NCBI GenBank assembly: GCA_017608985.1
Contig: JAFCEV010000015.1
Coordinates: forward strand, 1 to 15,419
Source of the DNA: Candidatus Pacearchaeota archaeon
GTDB taxonomy: Archaea; Nanobdellota; Nanobdellia; Pacearchaeales; GW2011-AR1
DNA length: 15,419 nucleotides
Reading direction: 5' to 3'
In this document: positions 6,376 through 13,356 of the stretch, one piece after another
Layout of the letters: each line of letters begins with the position of its first letter
Position numbering within the stretch: position 1 is the first letter of the stretch
Program-made: the position numbers and the translations under genes
The notes under the pieces: model-generated
What the model saw: the letters and a program-made list of their open reading frames with translations, nothing else
The model's database searches: none
Told to the model about the DNA's origin: nothing

Positions 6376-6431
6376 TTGTAAATTAAATACTTTTTTATAA
6401 GGATTATTCTAATATAAAATATATTTAAGAA

Positions 6432-6761
6432 TCAATAATCATCTAAATTCTCTGCTTTTTTCTGAATTTTCTCTTTAGATCTTTTTGCTGATTTGTCTTC
6501 CAGAGTTTCCTCTGACTCAGTTTTTTCTGCTGGTTGTTCAGGAGTTTCTTTCATCTCTTCTTCAGAAATTGAATTAATCATTTCCTTGAATTTTGGAAAA
6601 TTTTCAGCAGAGATTCTCACGCCTGCTTTTGTAAAACCAGTATATCTGTCAGAAGTCACGAACTCTCTTATTGTCAGTCCCCTCTGTCCACCAAAGTCAT
6701 CAACCCTTATAACAATATCTGAAGTGTCGTTTCTCTTTATTCTTCCTATGTCTTTTTCCAT
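6432..6761 (-). CDS. PC4-like (p15) single-stranded-DNA-binding transcription coactivator
   Basis: The 109-residue protein has a PC4-type core at about 1-65: GRIKRND, IVIRVDDFGGQRGLTIREF, then TKAGVRISAENFPKFKEMI. PC4 proteins bind single-stranded DNA as dimers through a curved beta sheet and assist transcription or repair. A highly charged, probably disordered tail of about 45 residues (glutamate- and lysine-rich) follows, ending ENLDDY. The ATG at 6761 is chosen because a TATA box (about 6783-6796) lies 28 bases upstream and the conserved domain starts there. A TTG at 6815 would add 18 unconserved residues that overlap this promoter. Confidence 0.82.
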   Translation of the reverse strand: MEKDIGRIKRNDTSDIVIRVDDFGGQRGLTIREFVTSDRYTGFTKAGVRISAENFPKFKEMINSISEEEMKETPEQPAEKTESEETLEDKSAKRSKEKIQKKAENLDDY

Positions 6762-6782
6762 CTTATTAAGTAAGAAAAGATG

Positions 6783-6796
6783 TTTTTTAAATATTT
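6783..6796 (-). promoter_or_regulatory. TATA box of the PC4-like gene
   Basis: The minus strand reads AAATATTTAAAAAA here, centred 28 bases before the ATG at 6761, the spacing expected for a leaderless archaeal transcript. It supports the short start. Confidence 0.6.
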
Positions 6797-6811
6797 GTAT
6801 CAATAAATTAC

Positions 6812-7001
6812 TCAAAAAATCTGGAAGATGAAACCTAATATTAATCCTACTATTCCCATTATAAATATATTTCTCTTTATTGAAGTAAATGTATAAGCAT
6901 TTTTATTCTTTGATAGGATCTTTTATCGTTATAGAAAAAGCTAAGAATATTGCTCCAATTAAATTTAAGATAATTTTAATAAAATAAAACTTGTATTTGC
7001 C
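6812..7001 (-). pseudogene. Decayed small two-helix membrane protein gene
   Basis: Directly after the rps10 stop, in the same frame, comes KYKFYFIKIILNLIGAIFLA, ending in KDPIKE and a TAA. The neighbouring frame then continues with AYTFTSIKRNIFIMGIVGLI and further hydrophobic residues to a TGA at 6812-6814. Joined by a one-base shift near the A-rich tract around 6904-6912, these give a two-helix membrane protein with a positive loop. No start codon is visible for the first part. I read this as a relic of a small membrane protein gene downstream of rps10, but it could be chance hydrophobic coding in AT-rich DNA. Confidence 0.35.
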
Positions 7002-7310
7002 TTAATCTTTCATCTCAATTTTTATATTAACTGATTTCGGAATCTGCATTCTCATAATATTGTGCAGAACTTTCTCATTTGCAGGCAAATCAATAAATCT
7101 TTTGTGTATTCTCATCTCGTATCTGTCAAATGTTGCTGTTCCTTCACCACATGGAGATTTTCTTGTTGTAATTTTCAGTTTTTTAGTAGGCAGAGGAACA
7201 GGTCCGCTTATACTAATTCCTGATTTTTTAGCAATTCCTTTAATGGAATTACAAATATCATTAAGCATATTTATATCTGTGCTGTTTAATTTAATTCTTA
7301 CTTTAGGCAT
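7002..7310 (-). CDS. rps10: Ribosomal protein uS10 (30S subunit)
   Basis: The 102-residue protein is a full-length archaeal uS10. It begins MPKVRIKLNSTD, has the loop segment SGPVPLPTKKLKITTRKSPC, and contains the conserved RYEMRIHKRFIDLPANE block. It sits in the head of the small subunit, and its loop reaches toward the decoding region. A TATA box (ATTTTTAAAC, 7331-7340) lies 26 bases before the ATG, so it appears leaderless. In many archaea rps10 follows the EF-1A gene; here it stands alone, divergent from the antiporter gene, with its own promoter. Confidence 0.95.
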   Translation of the reverse strand: MPKVRIKLNSTDINMLNDICNSIKGIAKKSGISISGPVPLPTKKLKITTRKSPCGEGTATFDRYEMRIHKRFIDLPANEKVLHNIMRMQIPKSVNIKIEMKD

Positions 7311-7330
7311 ATAAGATAGATTTGAAAATA

Positions 7331-7415
7331 GTTTAAAAATTTATTGTTTAAAGAAATATTTCTCAAAACATTTTTATACTATATTTATCTTTTTTATATA
7401 AAAGAGGATTAGATT
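7331..7415. promoter_or_regulatory. Divergent promoter region between rps10 and the antiporter gene
   Basis: The minus strand carries the rps10 TATA box at 7331-7340. For the plus strand, TTTTTATACTATA-like sequence around 7371-7386 can serve the antiporter gene, and AGAGGATT at 7403-7410 is a plausible Shine-Dalgarno site before the ATG at 7416. Confidence 0.5.
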
Positions 7416-9122
7416 ATGGACCCAATATTTATTCAGTTAGCAGTTATTTTATCAGTGGCTTTTTTAGTGGCTTATGTAATTAAATTACTCAAGCAGCCAA
7501 TTATTATAGGATATATTCTTGCAGGAATTATTATCAGTCCTTTTATTCTGAAAGCAGGAGCCAGTACAGAATTAATTGATACTTTTTCAAAATTTGGAAT
7601 TGCTTTTCTTTTATTTATTGTAGGGCTTCATTTAAATCCAAGGGTAATCAGAGAGATTGGAACTTCTTCTTTATTAATTGGTTTGGGACAAATGATTCTC
7701 ACTTTTGGGCTTGGTTTTGGAGTGTCATTTCTTTTAGGATTTAATAATATTACAGGAATTTATGTTGGAATTGCCCTTGCATTCAGCAGTACTATTATTA
7801 TTATGAAGCTTTTGTCTGATAAGCAGCATCTGGATTCTTTGTACGGAAAAATTTCAATAGGAATACTTATTATACAGGATTTGGTTGCAATTGGAGTTTT
7901 AATGGTAATTTCTTCTGTTTCAGGAGAGCTTATGTTATCTGGGCTTGGAATGAAGAGTTTATTAATAGGAATTGGATTAATTGTATTCCTGTTCTTGTCT
8001 GGATTTTATATTCTTCCAAAATTAACTAAAAATATTGCAAAACATCAGGAATTATTGTTTTTATTTTCTGTGTTTTGGTGTTTTTTGATTGCGGCTTTGT
8101 TTGGCTATCTTGGATTTTCAATTGAAATAGGAGCTTTGATTGCAGGAATTGTTTTATCTGTTTCACCTTACAGCATAGAGATTAGTTCCAAAGTAAGGCC
8201 TTTGAGAGATTTCTTTCTTATAATATTCTTTATAATTTTGGGATTAAATATGCCTTTTTTAGATATTGGCAATGTAATTGTTAATGCACTTATTTTATCT
8301 GGTGTTGTGCTGATTGCAAAGCCGCTTATTTTGATGTCTTTTGCGGCTTTGTTTAGGTATACAAAAAGAACGAATTTTTTAGTGGGAACAACTCTTGCCC
8401 AGATTTCAGAGTTTTCCCTTATTGTGCTTGTTCTTGGTGTTGCTGTAGGACATATTACTTCTGAAGTACTACATACACTGACACTGACATTAGTTATTAC
8501 TATTTTCATTTCCACATATATGATAATTTACTCCAAAGAATTTTATAAAAAAATGCATAATTTTGCTTCATTGTTTGAAAGAAAGAAAGTTAGGAAAGAA
8601 AAGGAATTAAAAAAGAAATATGATGCAATTCTTTTTGGATACAACAGAATCGGGTTCAGCATTCTACGTTCTTTAAAGAAATTAAAGAAAAATTATCTTG
8701 TTGTTGACTTTAATCCCGACACTATTTCTGATTTACAGAAGTTTGGAATTCCGTGTCTTTATGGAGATGTAGATGATTCTGAACTGCTTCGGGAGTTGCC
8801 TTTGGATAAAGTAAATATTGTAATCTCTACTGTTCCTGATTTTGAAACTAATGCGCTTCTGATAGAATCTGTGAGGATTGTTAATCGTAAGGCAATAATT
8901 ATTGTTAGGGCTCACACAATTAAAGAGGCTCTTGATTTATATAGAGAAGGTGCGACTTATGTTCTGACCCCTCACTTTTTGGGAGGAGAATACGTGGCAA
9001 AAATGATTCGGGAACTGAAAATAAGCAAGTTAGAATATAAAGAAGAAAGAGCAAAGCACATTAAAATGCTCAAAGAAGTTGCAGGAAGAGGGCATGAGCA
9101 TCCAAAAGTTGAGAGGAATTAA
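7416..9122 (+). CDS. KefB-type cation/proton antiporter (CPA2) with TrkA-N domain
   Basis: Residues 1-380 form the transporter: a dozen or so hydrophobic helices with the family's Q154-D155 pair in IIQDLVAIG and the LNPR-containing segment near 70-76. Residues 401-520 form a Rossmann-type regulatory domain (TrkA-N/RCK) with the nucleotide-binding loop GYNRIG at 408-413, an acidic strand end at D431, and GDVDDSELL at 450-458. This architecture exchanges K+ or Na+ for protons and is gated by a nucleotide such as NAD(H). The C-terminus is a charged helix ending GRGHEHPKVERN. The start has a Shine-Dalgarno site. It is followed by a micro-ORF on the same strand. Potassium as the main ion is likely but not proven. 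Confidence 0.92.
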   Translation: MDPIFIQLAVILSVAFLVAYVIKLLKQPIIIGYILAGIIISPFILKAGASTELIDTFSKFGIAFLLFIVGLHLNPRVIREIGTSSLLIGLGQMILTFGLGFGVSFLLGFNNITGIYVGIALAFSSTIIIMKLLSDKQHLDSLYGKISIGILIIQDLVAIGVLMVISSVSGELMLSGLGMKSLLIGIGLIVFLFLSGFYILPKLTKNIAKHQELLFLFSVFWCFLIAALFGYLGFSIEIGALIAGIVLSVSPYSIEISSKVRPLRDFFLIIFFIILGLNMPFLDIGNVIVNALILSGVVLIAKPLILMSFAALFRYTKRTNFLVGTTLAQISEFSLIVLVLGVAVGHITSEVLHTLTLTLVITIFISTYMIIYSKEFYKKMHNFASLFERKKVRKEKELKKKYDAILFGYNRIGFSILRSLKKLKKNYLVVDFNPDTISDLQKFGIPCLYGDVDDSELLRELPLDKVNIVISTVPDFETNALLIESVRIVNRKAIIIVRAHTIKEALDLYREGATYVLTPHFLGGEYVAKMIRELKISKLEYKEERAKHIKMLKEVAGRGHEHPKVERN

Positions 9123-9130
9123 AAAACTGG

Positions 9131-9211
9131 ATGTGGGTTGTTGGTGGTTTAATAGGTTTGGTTGTTGTTGGGTTGGTTATTAGGAGATTGTTTAGAAGTA
9201 GAAATAAATAA
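9131..9211 (+). CDS. 26-residue single-helix membrane micro-protein
   Basis: Eight bases after the antiporter's stop, an ATG opens MWVVGGLIGLVVVGLVIRRL followed by FRSRNK and TAA. It is one glycine/valine/leucine-rich membrane helix with a strongly basic end, so the C-terminus should face the cytoplasm. GAGAGG at the end of the antiporter gene could act as a ribosome binding site, though about 12 bases away. Small one-helix proteins often modulate a neighbouring transporter, which makes this a candidate partner. Its reality is uncertain because the frame is short. Confidence 0.45.
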   Translation: MWVVGGLIGLVVVGLVIRRLFRSRNK

Positions 9212-9214
9212 AAA

Positions 9215-9859
9215 TTAAATCTTTTCTTCTTCTTTAACTATTACTTCTTCTTTTAGTTCAAATAGAGAGAATATGAATTCAAAAAATCTCAGAATTATTT
9301 CTAAAGCTATGAGAAACAGCAGATAATAAATTATTTGGTTGAGAAGAGAGGGAATCTGGTTGAATTGGCTAAGGACCCTTCCTACATCGAAGAAATCTGG
9401 ATTGATAAGAGAAACTGCTAAAAGTGTGAAAGGAAGAAGTTTGGCAACGTCTTTTGAAAGGTCTTTGCTGTAATAAGCAGTCATTCTTATTGCAGCGATT
9501 ATTACTGCAGAAATTAAAAGAATTGAATGCACTTCCAGATTTTCAGTCAATAGTATGAGAAAAATAGAGAATATACCAAACCAAATGAAAATGACAAAAG
9601 GCAGGATTATAATGTATTCGATAAAATAAAAAATTCCTGCGAGCATTTTTGCAAAAAACGGATGCCCAAATTTATTGTATTTATTAAGATTGAGTTCAAG
9701 GATATCTTTCTTTGCAATCCATCTGTAAAATTTCCAGATAAATAAGGAATAAATGACGATTAGAAGTGCAAACAGAAAAAAACTAAGAAAATTCTGAGCC
9801 CATCCAGGCAGAGTTACTATGAAAGAATTATATAATGCTGAAATCTCCTCAAAAACCAT
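9215..9859 (-). CDS. Unrecognised multi-helix membrane protein
   Basis: The 214-residue protein (ATG at 9859) has about five hydrophobic segments (roughly 24-46, 72-104, 110-128, 140-155 and 178-200) and an acidic/basic tail (KEEVIVKEEEKI) that should be cytoplasmic. Between helices 1 and 2 is a basic stretch including ELNLNKYNKFGHPFF. I do not recognise the family. A GTG at 9865 would add two residues; I prefer the ATG because a GAGGTG Shine-Dalgarno site lies a few bases upstream. It is convergent with the antiporter and its micro-ORF, with only three bases between them, and divergent from serS. Confidence 0.7.
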   Translation of the reverse strand: MVFEEISALYNSFIVTLPGWAQNFLSFFLFALLIVIYSLFIWKFYRWIAKKDILELNLNKYNKFGHPFFAKMLAGIFYFIEYIIILPFVIFIWFGIFSIFLILLTENLEVHSILLISAVIIAAIRMTAYYSKDLSKDVAKLLPFTLLAVSLINPDFFDVGRVLSQFNQIPSLLNQIIYYLLFLIALEIILRFFEFIFSLFELKEEVIVKEEEKI

Positions 9860-9910
9860 TTTCACCTCTTTAAATAATAGGAATTATTGTTTTTAAAGTT
9901 TTGGAGAAGA

Positions 9911-9920
9911 TTTAAATATA
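9911..9920 (+). promoter_or_regulatory. TATA box of serS
   Basis: TTTAAATATA lies about 25 bases before the serS ATG at 9940, the spacing of a leaderless archaeal promoter. Confidence 0.7.
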
Positions 9921-9939
9921 ATCTTTCTTTGTTTTTTTT

Positions 9940-11217
9940 ATGATTGATATAAAATTGATTAGGGAAAACCCTGAATTGGTTAAGAAGAATATAAAAAAGA
10001 AATTTCAGAATGAAAAACTTCCTCTTGTTGATAAAGTTAGGAAATTAGATGGAGAATGGAGAAAATTGAAATATCAAGAAGATAGTTTGAGAAATGAGAG
10101 AAATAAAATTTCTAAAGAAATAAATAAAATAAAAAAACAAAAAAAAGATGCTTCTGCTTTAATTAAAAAAGCTAAGACTATTCCTGGGAAGATTGATAAA
10201 TTACAAGTTAGAAGAAAAAAATTGAAGGAAGAAATCAAGGAGATTATGTATAAAATTCCAAATATTATGCATAAATCTGTTCCTGCTGGAAAAGATGAAT
10301 CTGAGAATGTTGAGATTAAAAAGATTGGAAAACCAAAGAAATTCAGTTTTCCTGTTAGGAACCATGTTGAATTAGGAGAGGAATTGGGCATGCTTAATTT
10401 TGATACTTCTGCAAAAGTTTCTGGAAAGGGTTTTTATTTTCTCAAGGGAGATTTGGCTTTGTTAAGCATGGCTTTAATCAATTTTGCAAGAGATTATATG
10501 ATTAAGCAGGGTTTTGAATATGTCGAACCTCCTTTAATGATTAGAAAAGAAATCCTGAACGGAGTTTATTCAAATGCCGAGATTGAGCAAATGGCTTACA
10601 AGGTTGAAAATGAGGATTTGTATCTTGTTGCGACTTCTGAGCATCCTTTGATTGGACAATTTATAAACACAACTATTAAAAAAGAGAAACTTCCTGTGAA
10701 ACAAACAGCTTATTCTATGTGTTTTAGGAAGGAGATTGGAAGCCATGGAATTGATGAAAAAGGGATTTACAGGACACATCAATTTAACAAGCAGGAGATG
10801 GTTGTGATTTGTGAGCCAGAAGATTCTTATAAGTGGTATAATAAAATGCTGAAATTCTCAGTCGATATTTTTAGAAAACTTGGGATTCCTGTCAGGATTT
10901 TGGAATGTTGTTCAGGAGATTTGGCTGACTTAAAAGCAAAATCCTGTGATATTGAAGCATGGAGTCCAAGACAGAAAAAATATTTTGAAATTACTTCTTT
11001 GACAAATATGGAAGAAGCGCAAGCAAGGAGATTGAATGTTAAAATAGAGGACAGAGGCAGGCGATATTATGCACACACTTTAAACAGCACTGTTATTGCA
11101 ACTTCGCGTGCTATAGTCGCTATTATGGAAAACAATCAGCAAAAAGACGGCTCTATAAAAATTCCGAAAGTTTTGTGGAAATATATGGGCGGAAAGAAGG
11201 TGATAAAGAAAAAATGA
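9940..11217 (+). CDS. serS: Seryl-tRNA synthetase (class IIa)
   Basis: The enzyme charges tRNA-Ser with serine in the cytoplasm. The 425-residue protein has the N-terminal two-helix coiled-coil arm (about 30-105, very lysine-rich) that grips the long variable arm of tRNA-Ser. The class II catalytic core carries motif 1 near 182-198 (FARDYMIKQGFEYVEPP), the serine-binding ATSE at 231-234, motif 2 from CFRKEIGSHG to YRTHQFNKQE (261-286), and motif 3 with TSRAIVAIMENN (388-399). It is the common bacterial/eukaryal-like SerRS, not the zinc-containing form found in some methanogens. A downstream small gene overlaps its stop by ATGA. Confidence 0.97.
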   Translation: MIDIKLIRENPELVKKNIKKKFQNEKLPLVDKVRKLDGEWRKLKYQEDSLRNERNKISKEINKIKKQKKDASALIKKAKTIPGKIDKLQVRRKKLKEEIKEIMYKIPNIMHKSVPAGKDESENVEIKKIGKPKKFSFPVRNHVELGEELGMLNFDTSAKVSGKGFYFLKGDLALLSMALINFARDYMIKQGFEYVEPPLMIRKEILNGVYSNAEIEQMAYKVENEDLYLVATSEHPLIGQFINTTIKKEKLPVKQTAYSMCFRKEIGSHGIDEKGIYRTHQFNKQEMVVICEPEDSYKWYNKMLKFSVDIFRKLGIPVRILECCSGDLADLKAKSCDIEAWSPRQKKYFEITSLTNMEEAQARRLNVKIEDRGRRYYAHTLNSTVIATSRAIVAIMENNQQKDGSIKIPKVLWKYMGGKKVIKKK

Positions 11218-11423
11218 AACTTGAAAAATTTTCGGCAACACTCCCAAATTCAGAAGAAGTTTCAGAAGAGAATTACGAATTTTTAACAGATATGCTTAAG
11301 TTAGTGGGCAAATATAGGAACTGGATGAAGAAATGTAGAATTCATTATAGAAGAGAATTTAAAGAGAATATTAAGGACAATATAATAAATTATTTCATAA
11401 AAAATGAAAAACAAGCAGCTTGA
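11214..11423 (+). CDS. Small charged hypothetical protein coupled to serS
   Basis: The ATG at 11214 overlaps the serS TGA (ATGA), the signature of translational coupling. The 69-residue product starts MKLEKFSATLPNSEEVSEEN, then is helical and basic (LVGKYRNWMKKCRIHYRREF) and ends NEKQAA. An in-frame ATG at 11175 lies inside serS and is rejected as a start. I do not recognise the family. It could be a tRNA- or ribosome-associated small protein, given its charge and its link to serS, but that is a guess. Its end overlaps the next gene by 20 bases. Confidence 0.55.
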   Translation: MKLEKFSATLPNSEEVSEENYEFLTDMLKLVGKYRNWMKKCRIHYRREFKENIKDNIINYFIKNEKQAA

Positions 11424-11829
11424 CAAATGGTTTTTATTAACCTGGAAAAAGTTTTGGATAATTATTGTAGCATGGTTTTTAGCATTTGTTTTGCACAATC
11501 TTGTATATGCTTTATTTTTTAATTATTTTCAGTCAACTGGAAGAGATGAAGCTTTCTTTTTTATTATTGCGAATATCTTAATTCCGCTTTATTTTCTCAT
11601 ATGTTTTATTTATACGCTAATTAAAATGATAAAAAATAAAACTCTTTTTGAAATAGAATTTGTTATTAAAATTCTTATAGCTATTGTTCTTGGAGCTGTT
11701 GCAACTTTGCTTACAATAAAATTTAATTTTATTAATCCTGAAATGATATTTATGTTAACTGTGGTATTTATTACATTTACATTTATTTTTTATGGTTTGA
11801 TTAAATTGATAAAAAAGAAAAAGAGGTAA
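11404..11829 (+). CDS. Unrecognised four-helix membrane protein
   Basis: The 141-residue protein has four predicted helices (about 17-42, 49-74, 84-105 and 112-134), short loops, and basic ends (MKNKQLDKW and LIKKKKR). The first half contains a tryptophan-rich entry (WFLLTWKKFWIIIVAWFLAF). It overlaps the preceding small gene by 20 bases in another frame, so the two are likely read from the serS transcript. The family is not recognised. No catalytic or binding motif is visible. Confidence 0.65.
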   Translation: MKNKQLDKWFLLTWKKFWIIIVAWFLAFVLHNLVYALFFNYFQSTGRDEAFFFIIANILIPLYFLICFIYTLIKMIKNKTLFEIEFVIKILIAIVLGAVATLLTIKFNFINPEMIFMLTVVFITFTFIFYGLIKLIKKKKR

Positions 11830-11856
11830 ATACAAGTTGTTTTAAAGGGGGAGCAG

Positions 11857-11878
11857 TAAGATTTAAAAATTAATCTTA
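11857..11878 (+). promoter_or_regulatory. Palindromic TATA-box region of the tRNA-Asp gene
   Basis: TAAGATT at 11857-11863 and AATCTTA at 11872-11878 flank TAAAAATT. The TATA-like core is centred about 27 bases before the first tRNA base, the normal spacing for an archaeal promoter. Confidence 0.55.
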
Positions 11879-11892
11879 ATAATAGTTTTTAT

Positions 11893-12095
11893 GCCCCGGT
11901 AGTTTAATGGCCAGAACACAACCCTGTCGCTTGGCAGGGGCACCAAAGTCCCCCTTTGCAAAACCCCTCTCCTTTGAAGAGGATTCAATGGAGTTCAAGA
12001 TGAGCTATCACTACTTCCCTTTGAGGAGAATTGCATAATCAAAGAAAAAACCAAGCAGAACGGTTGAAACCCGGGTTCGATTCCCGGTCGGGGCG
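11893..12095 (+). tRNA. trnD: tRNA-Asp (anticodon GUC) with a long intron
   Basis: The 5' exon (11893-11929) gives acceptor strand GCCCCGG, a D arm (G10-C25, U11-A24, U12-A23, U13-G22), and anticodon stem strand CAACC. The loop is CUGUCG with anticodon GUC at 11926-11928. The 3' exon (12061-12095) supplies C38, stem strand GGUUG, variable loop AAAC, a perfect T arm CCGGG-UUCGAUU-CCCGG, and acceptor strand UCGGGGC with G73, the discriminator expected for Asp. Every stem pairs. The mature tRNA is 72 bases; CCA is not encoded. A T5 run (12096-12100) follows and is probably the terminator. Confidence 0.95.
11930..12060 (+). other. 131-nt archaeal tRNA intron with bulge-helix-bulge
   Basis: The intron lies between tRNA positions 37 and 38. 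The splice motif is canonical: a central 4-bp helix (CUGU at 11924-11927 with GCAG), a 3-nt 5' bulge CGC cut as CG|C, a 3-nt 3' bulge AAC cut as AA|C, and an intron-side helix UUGG with CCAA. The interior contains a GC-rich hairpin near 11935-11959, a CCUCU/AGAGG hairpin at 11966-11982, and two similar segments at 11968-11989 and 12015-12036 (16 of 22 bases alike). It has no open reading frame of note. At 131 nt it is long for an archaeal tRNA intron. Confidence 0.9.
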
Positions 12096-12156
12096 TTTTT
12101 CTTAAGAATAGATTTATAAATTAATTATTACATATTAAAATATAAAAGAGGTAGAA

Positions 12157-13185
12157 ATGAACATCAAAAAGTTTTTCATTAATTTTGTAATTATAATTAT
12201 ACTGGATTTCCTAATGATAACAAGTGTAAATGCATTGAATGCAGGATATTGTGTAACAGCAGAAGTTTCAGATATTAGCCCCAGTTCAATTGGAATTGGA
12301 GAAGAGTTTACAGTGGGGGTGCAAATTGAAAATTGCGGGGACGAAATGCCAGAATATGTTTCTTTTGAATTACTAAATCCTCCAACAGATATTACAATTA
12401 AAGAACCCTTGGTTATTAATATATCTAAATTATATTATGGAAACAGTGAGAGATTTATTACATATCATATGAAGACAACTGAGGATGCTAGTCCTGGAAC
12501 TCATGTAATTAAAACAAGATTATCTTATGGAAGAAGCGAATTTTCTATAATAAAAAATTATAATATAACAATAGAGGTTATAGGAGATAAAGCAGAATTA
12601 AGCATAGCTTCTGTTAAAATAGACCCTGTCTTACCTGTTAAAGGAGAAACAGTTGAACTAACTTTAAGAATTGAAAATACTGGAGATGGAACTGCCAAAT
12701 CAGTAAGTGTCTATGCAGACCACCCTTTTCAAGGATTAAAACAATCATTTATTGGTGCACTTGATTCAGATGAAGATGGTCCGGTTGTCTTAACTTTTAT
12801 TGTAGATGAAGTAGGGGAATTTGAATTTCCAGTTACTATTTCATATTATGATGATTTTGGAGACAATGAAATAAAAACAAATGTAAGTCTTAATGTGCTA
12901 AAGAAAAAATCAAATATTGGCGGGATTATTTTTGCAATATTAATACTTGCTGCTTTTGGATGGGGAATATATTATTTCATTAAAACAAAAAAATCAAAAG
13001 ATAAAATAATACAACAATTATTACAAGGAGAAAATTCTAAACCAGAGAAATTAGAAGAAACTACTGAAAAAACTAGTAAAAAACCTATTAAAAAAAGTCA
13101 TAAAGAAAAAGAAGAAAGAGAGAAAAAAGAAAGAAGAATGAGTGAATTCAAAAGAGAAATATTAGAAAAATATAAAAATAAGTAA
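12157..13185 (+). CDS. Secreted, membrane-anchored protein with two CARDB/COG1361-like domains
   Basis: The 342-residue protein has a signal peptide (about 1-27). It is followed by two tandem beta-sandwich domains of the S-layer/CARDB (COG1361-like) type at about 33-142 and 147-248; each has the pattern 'GEEFTVGVQIENCGD' / 'GETVELTLRIENTGD'. A membrane helix lies at 254-275. The cytoplasmic tail (276-342) is very rich in lysine and glutamate and probably coiled. Potential N-glycosylation sites are N88, N136 and N242. In archaea such proteins sit next to MacB-like permeases, as here, where they may take the place of MacA as the outside partner. The start has AGAGGT five bases upstream and a TATA box at 12112-12120. 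Confidence 0.8.
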   Translation: MNIKKFFINFVIIIILDFLMITSVNALNAGYCVTAEVSDISPSSIGIGEEFTVGVQIENCGDEMPEYVSFELLNPPTDITIKEPLVINISKLYYGNSERFITYHMKTTEDASPGTHVIKTRLSYGRSEFSIIKNYNITIEVIGDKAELSIASVKIDPVLPVKGETVELTLRIENTGDGTAKSVSVYADHPFQGLKQSFIGALDSDEDGPVVLTFIVDEVGEFEFPVTISYYDDFGDNEIKTNVSLNVLKKKSNIGGIIFAILILAAFGWGIYYFIKTKKSKDKIIQQLLQGENSKPEKLEETTEKTSKKPIKKSHKEKEEREKKERRMSEFKREILEKYKNK

Positions 13186-13244
13186 TGAATGTGAATGGAA
13201 AAATTAAAAGTTTATAAATCTGAAATTCCTAAAAAAAGAGTGAT

Positions 13245-13283
13245 AATCCCCGGTGATTCTTCGGAGTTGCCGGATGATTTTTT
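13245..13283 (+). terminator. Strong UUCG-tetraloop hairpin with U-tract (terminator or small RNA)
   Basis: A 10-bp uninterrupted stem, CCGG-U-GAUUC with GAGUU-G-CCGG (three of its pairs are G-U wobbles), is capped by the very stable C(UUCG)G tetraloop at 13260-13263. Below it lies a C/AU internal loop, then AAUC with GAUU, then a U-tract (TTTT at 13280-13283, the end of a T6 run). It sits 60 bases after the preceding stop and before the next gene's own promoter, so it could be an intrinsic terminator. A TATA-like GTTTATAAAT (13210-13219) lies about 30 bases before its base, so a separate small RNA is equally possible. Confidence 0.55.
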
Positions 13284-13356
13284 CAAAAAAAGTAAATCAA
13301 TCATTCACATAATCTTATAAATTCTTATTTCATTAAATTATTAGTAGAGGTGAAAA

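Noticed and set aside
6762..6815. TTG-initiated extension of the PC4-like protein
   Set aside because: It would overlap the TATA box and adds residues outside the conserved domain.
8168..8515. Minus-strand open frame inside the antiporter gene
   Set aside because: Antisense shadow of a strongly supported transporter; low-complexity and without recognisable features.
11930..12060. Box C/D guide RNA inside the tRNA intron
   Set aside because: A GATGA-like C box is present near 11999-12003, but no CUGA D box exists in the intron, so the motif pair is incomplete.
13239..13283. Box C/D or kink-turn RNA at the UUCG hairpin
   Set aside because: GTGATAA and ATGATT resemble C boxes, but no CUGA is present. 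A simple hairpin explains the sequence better.
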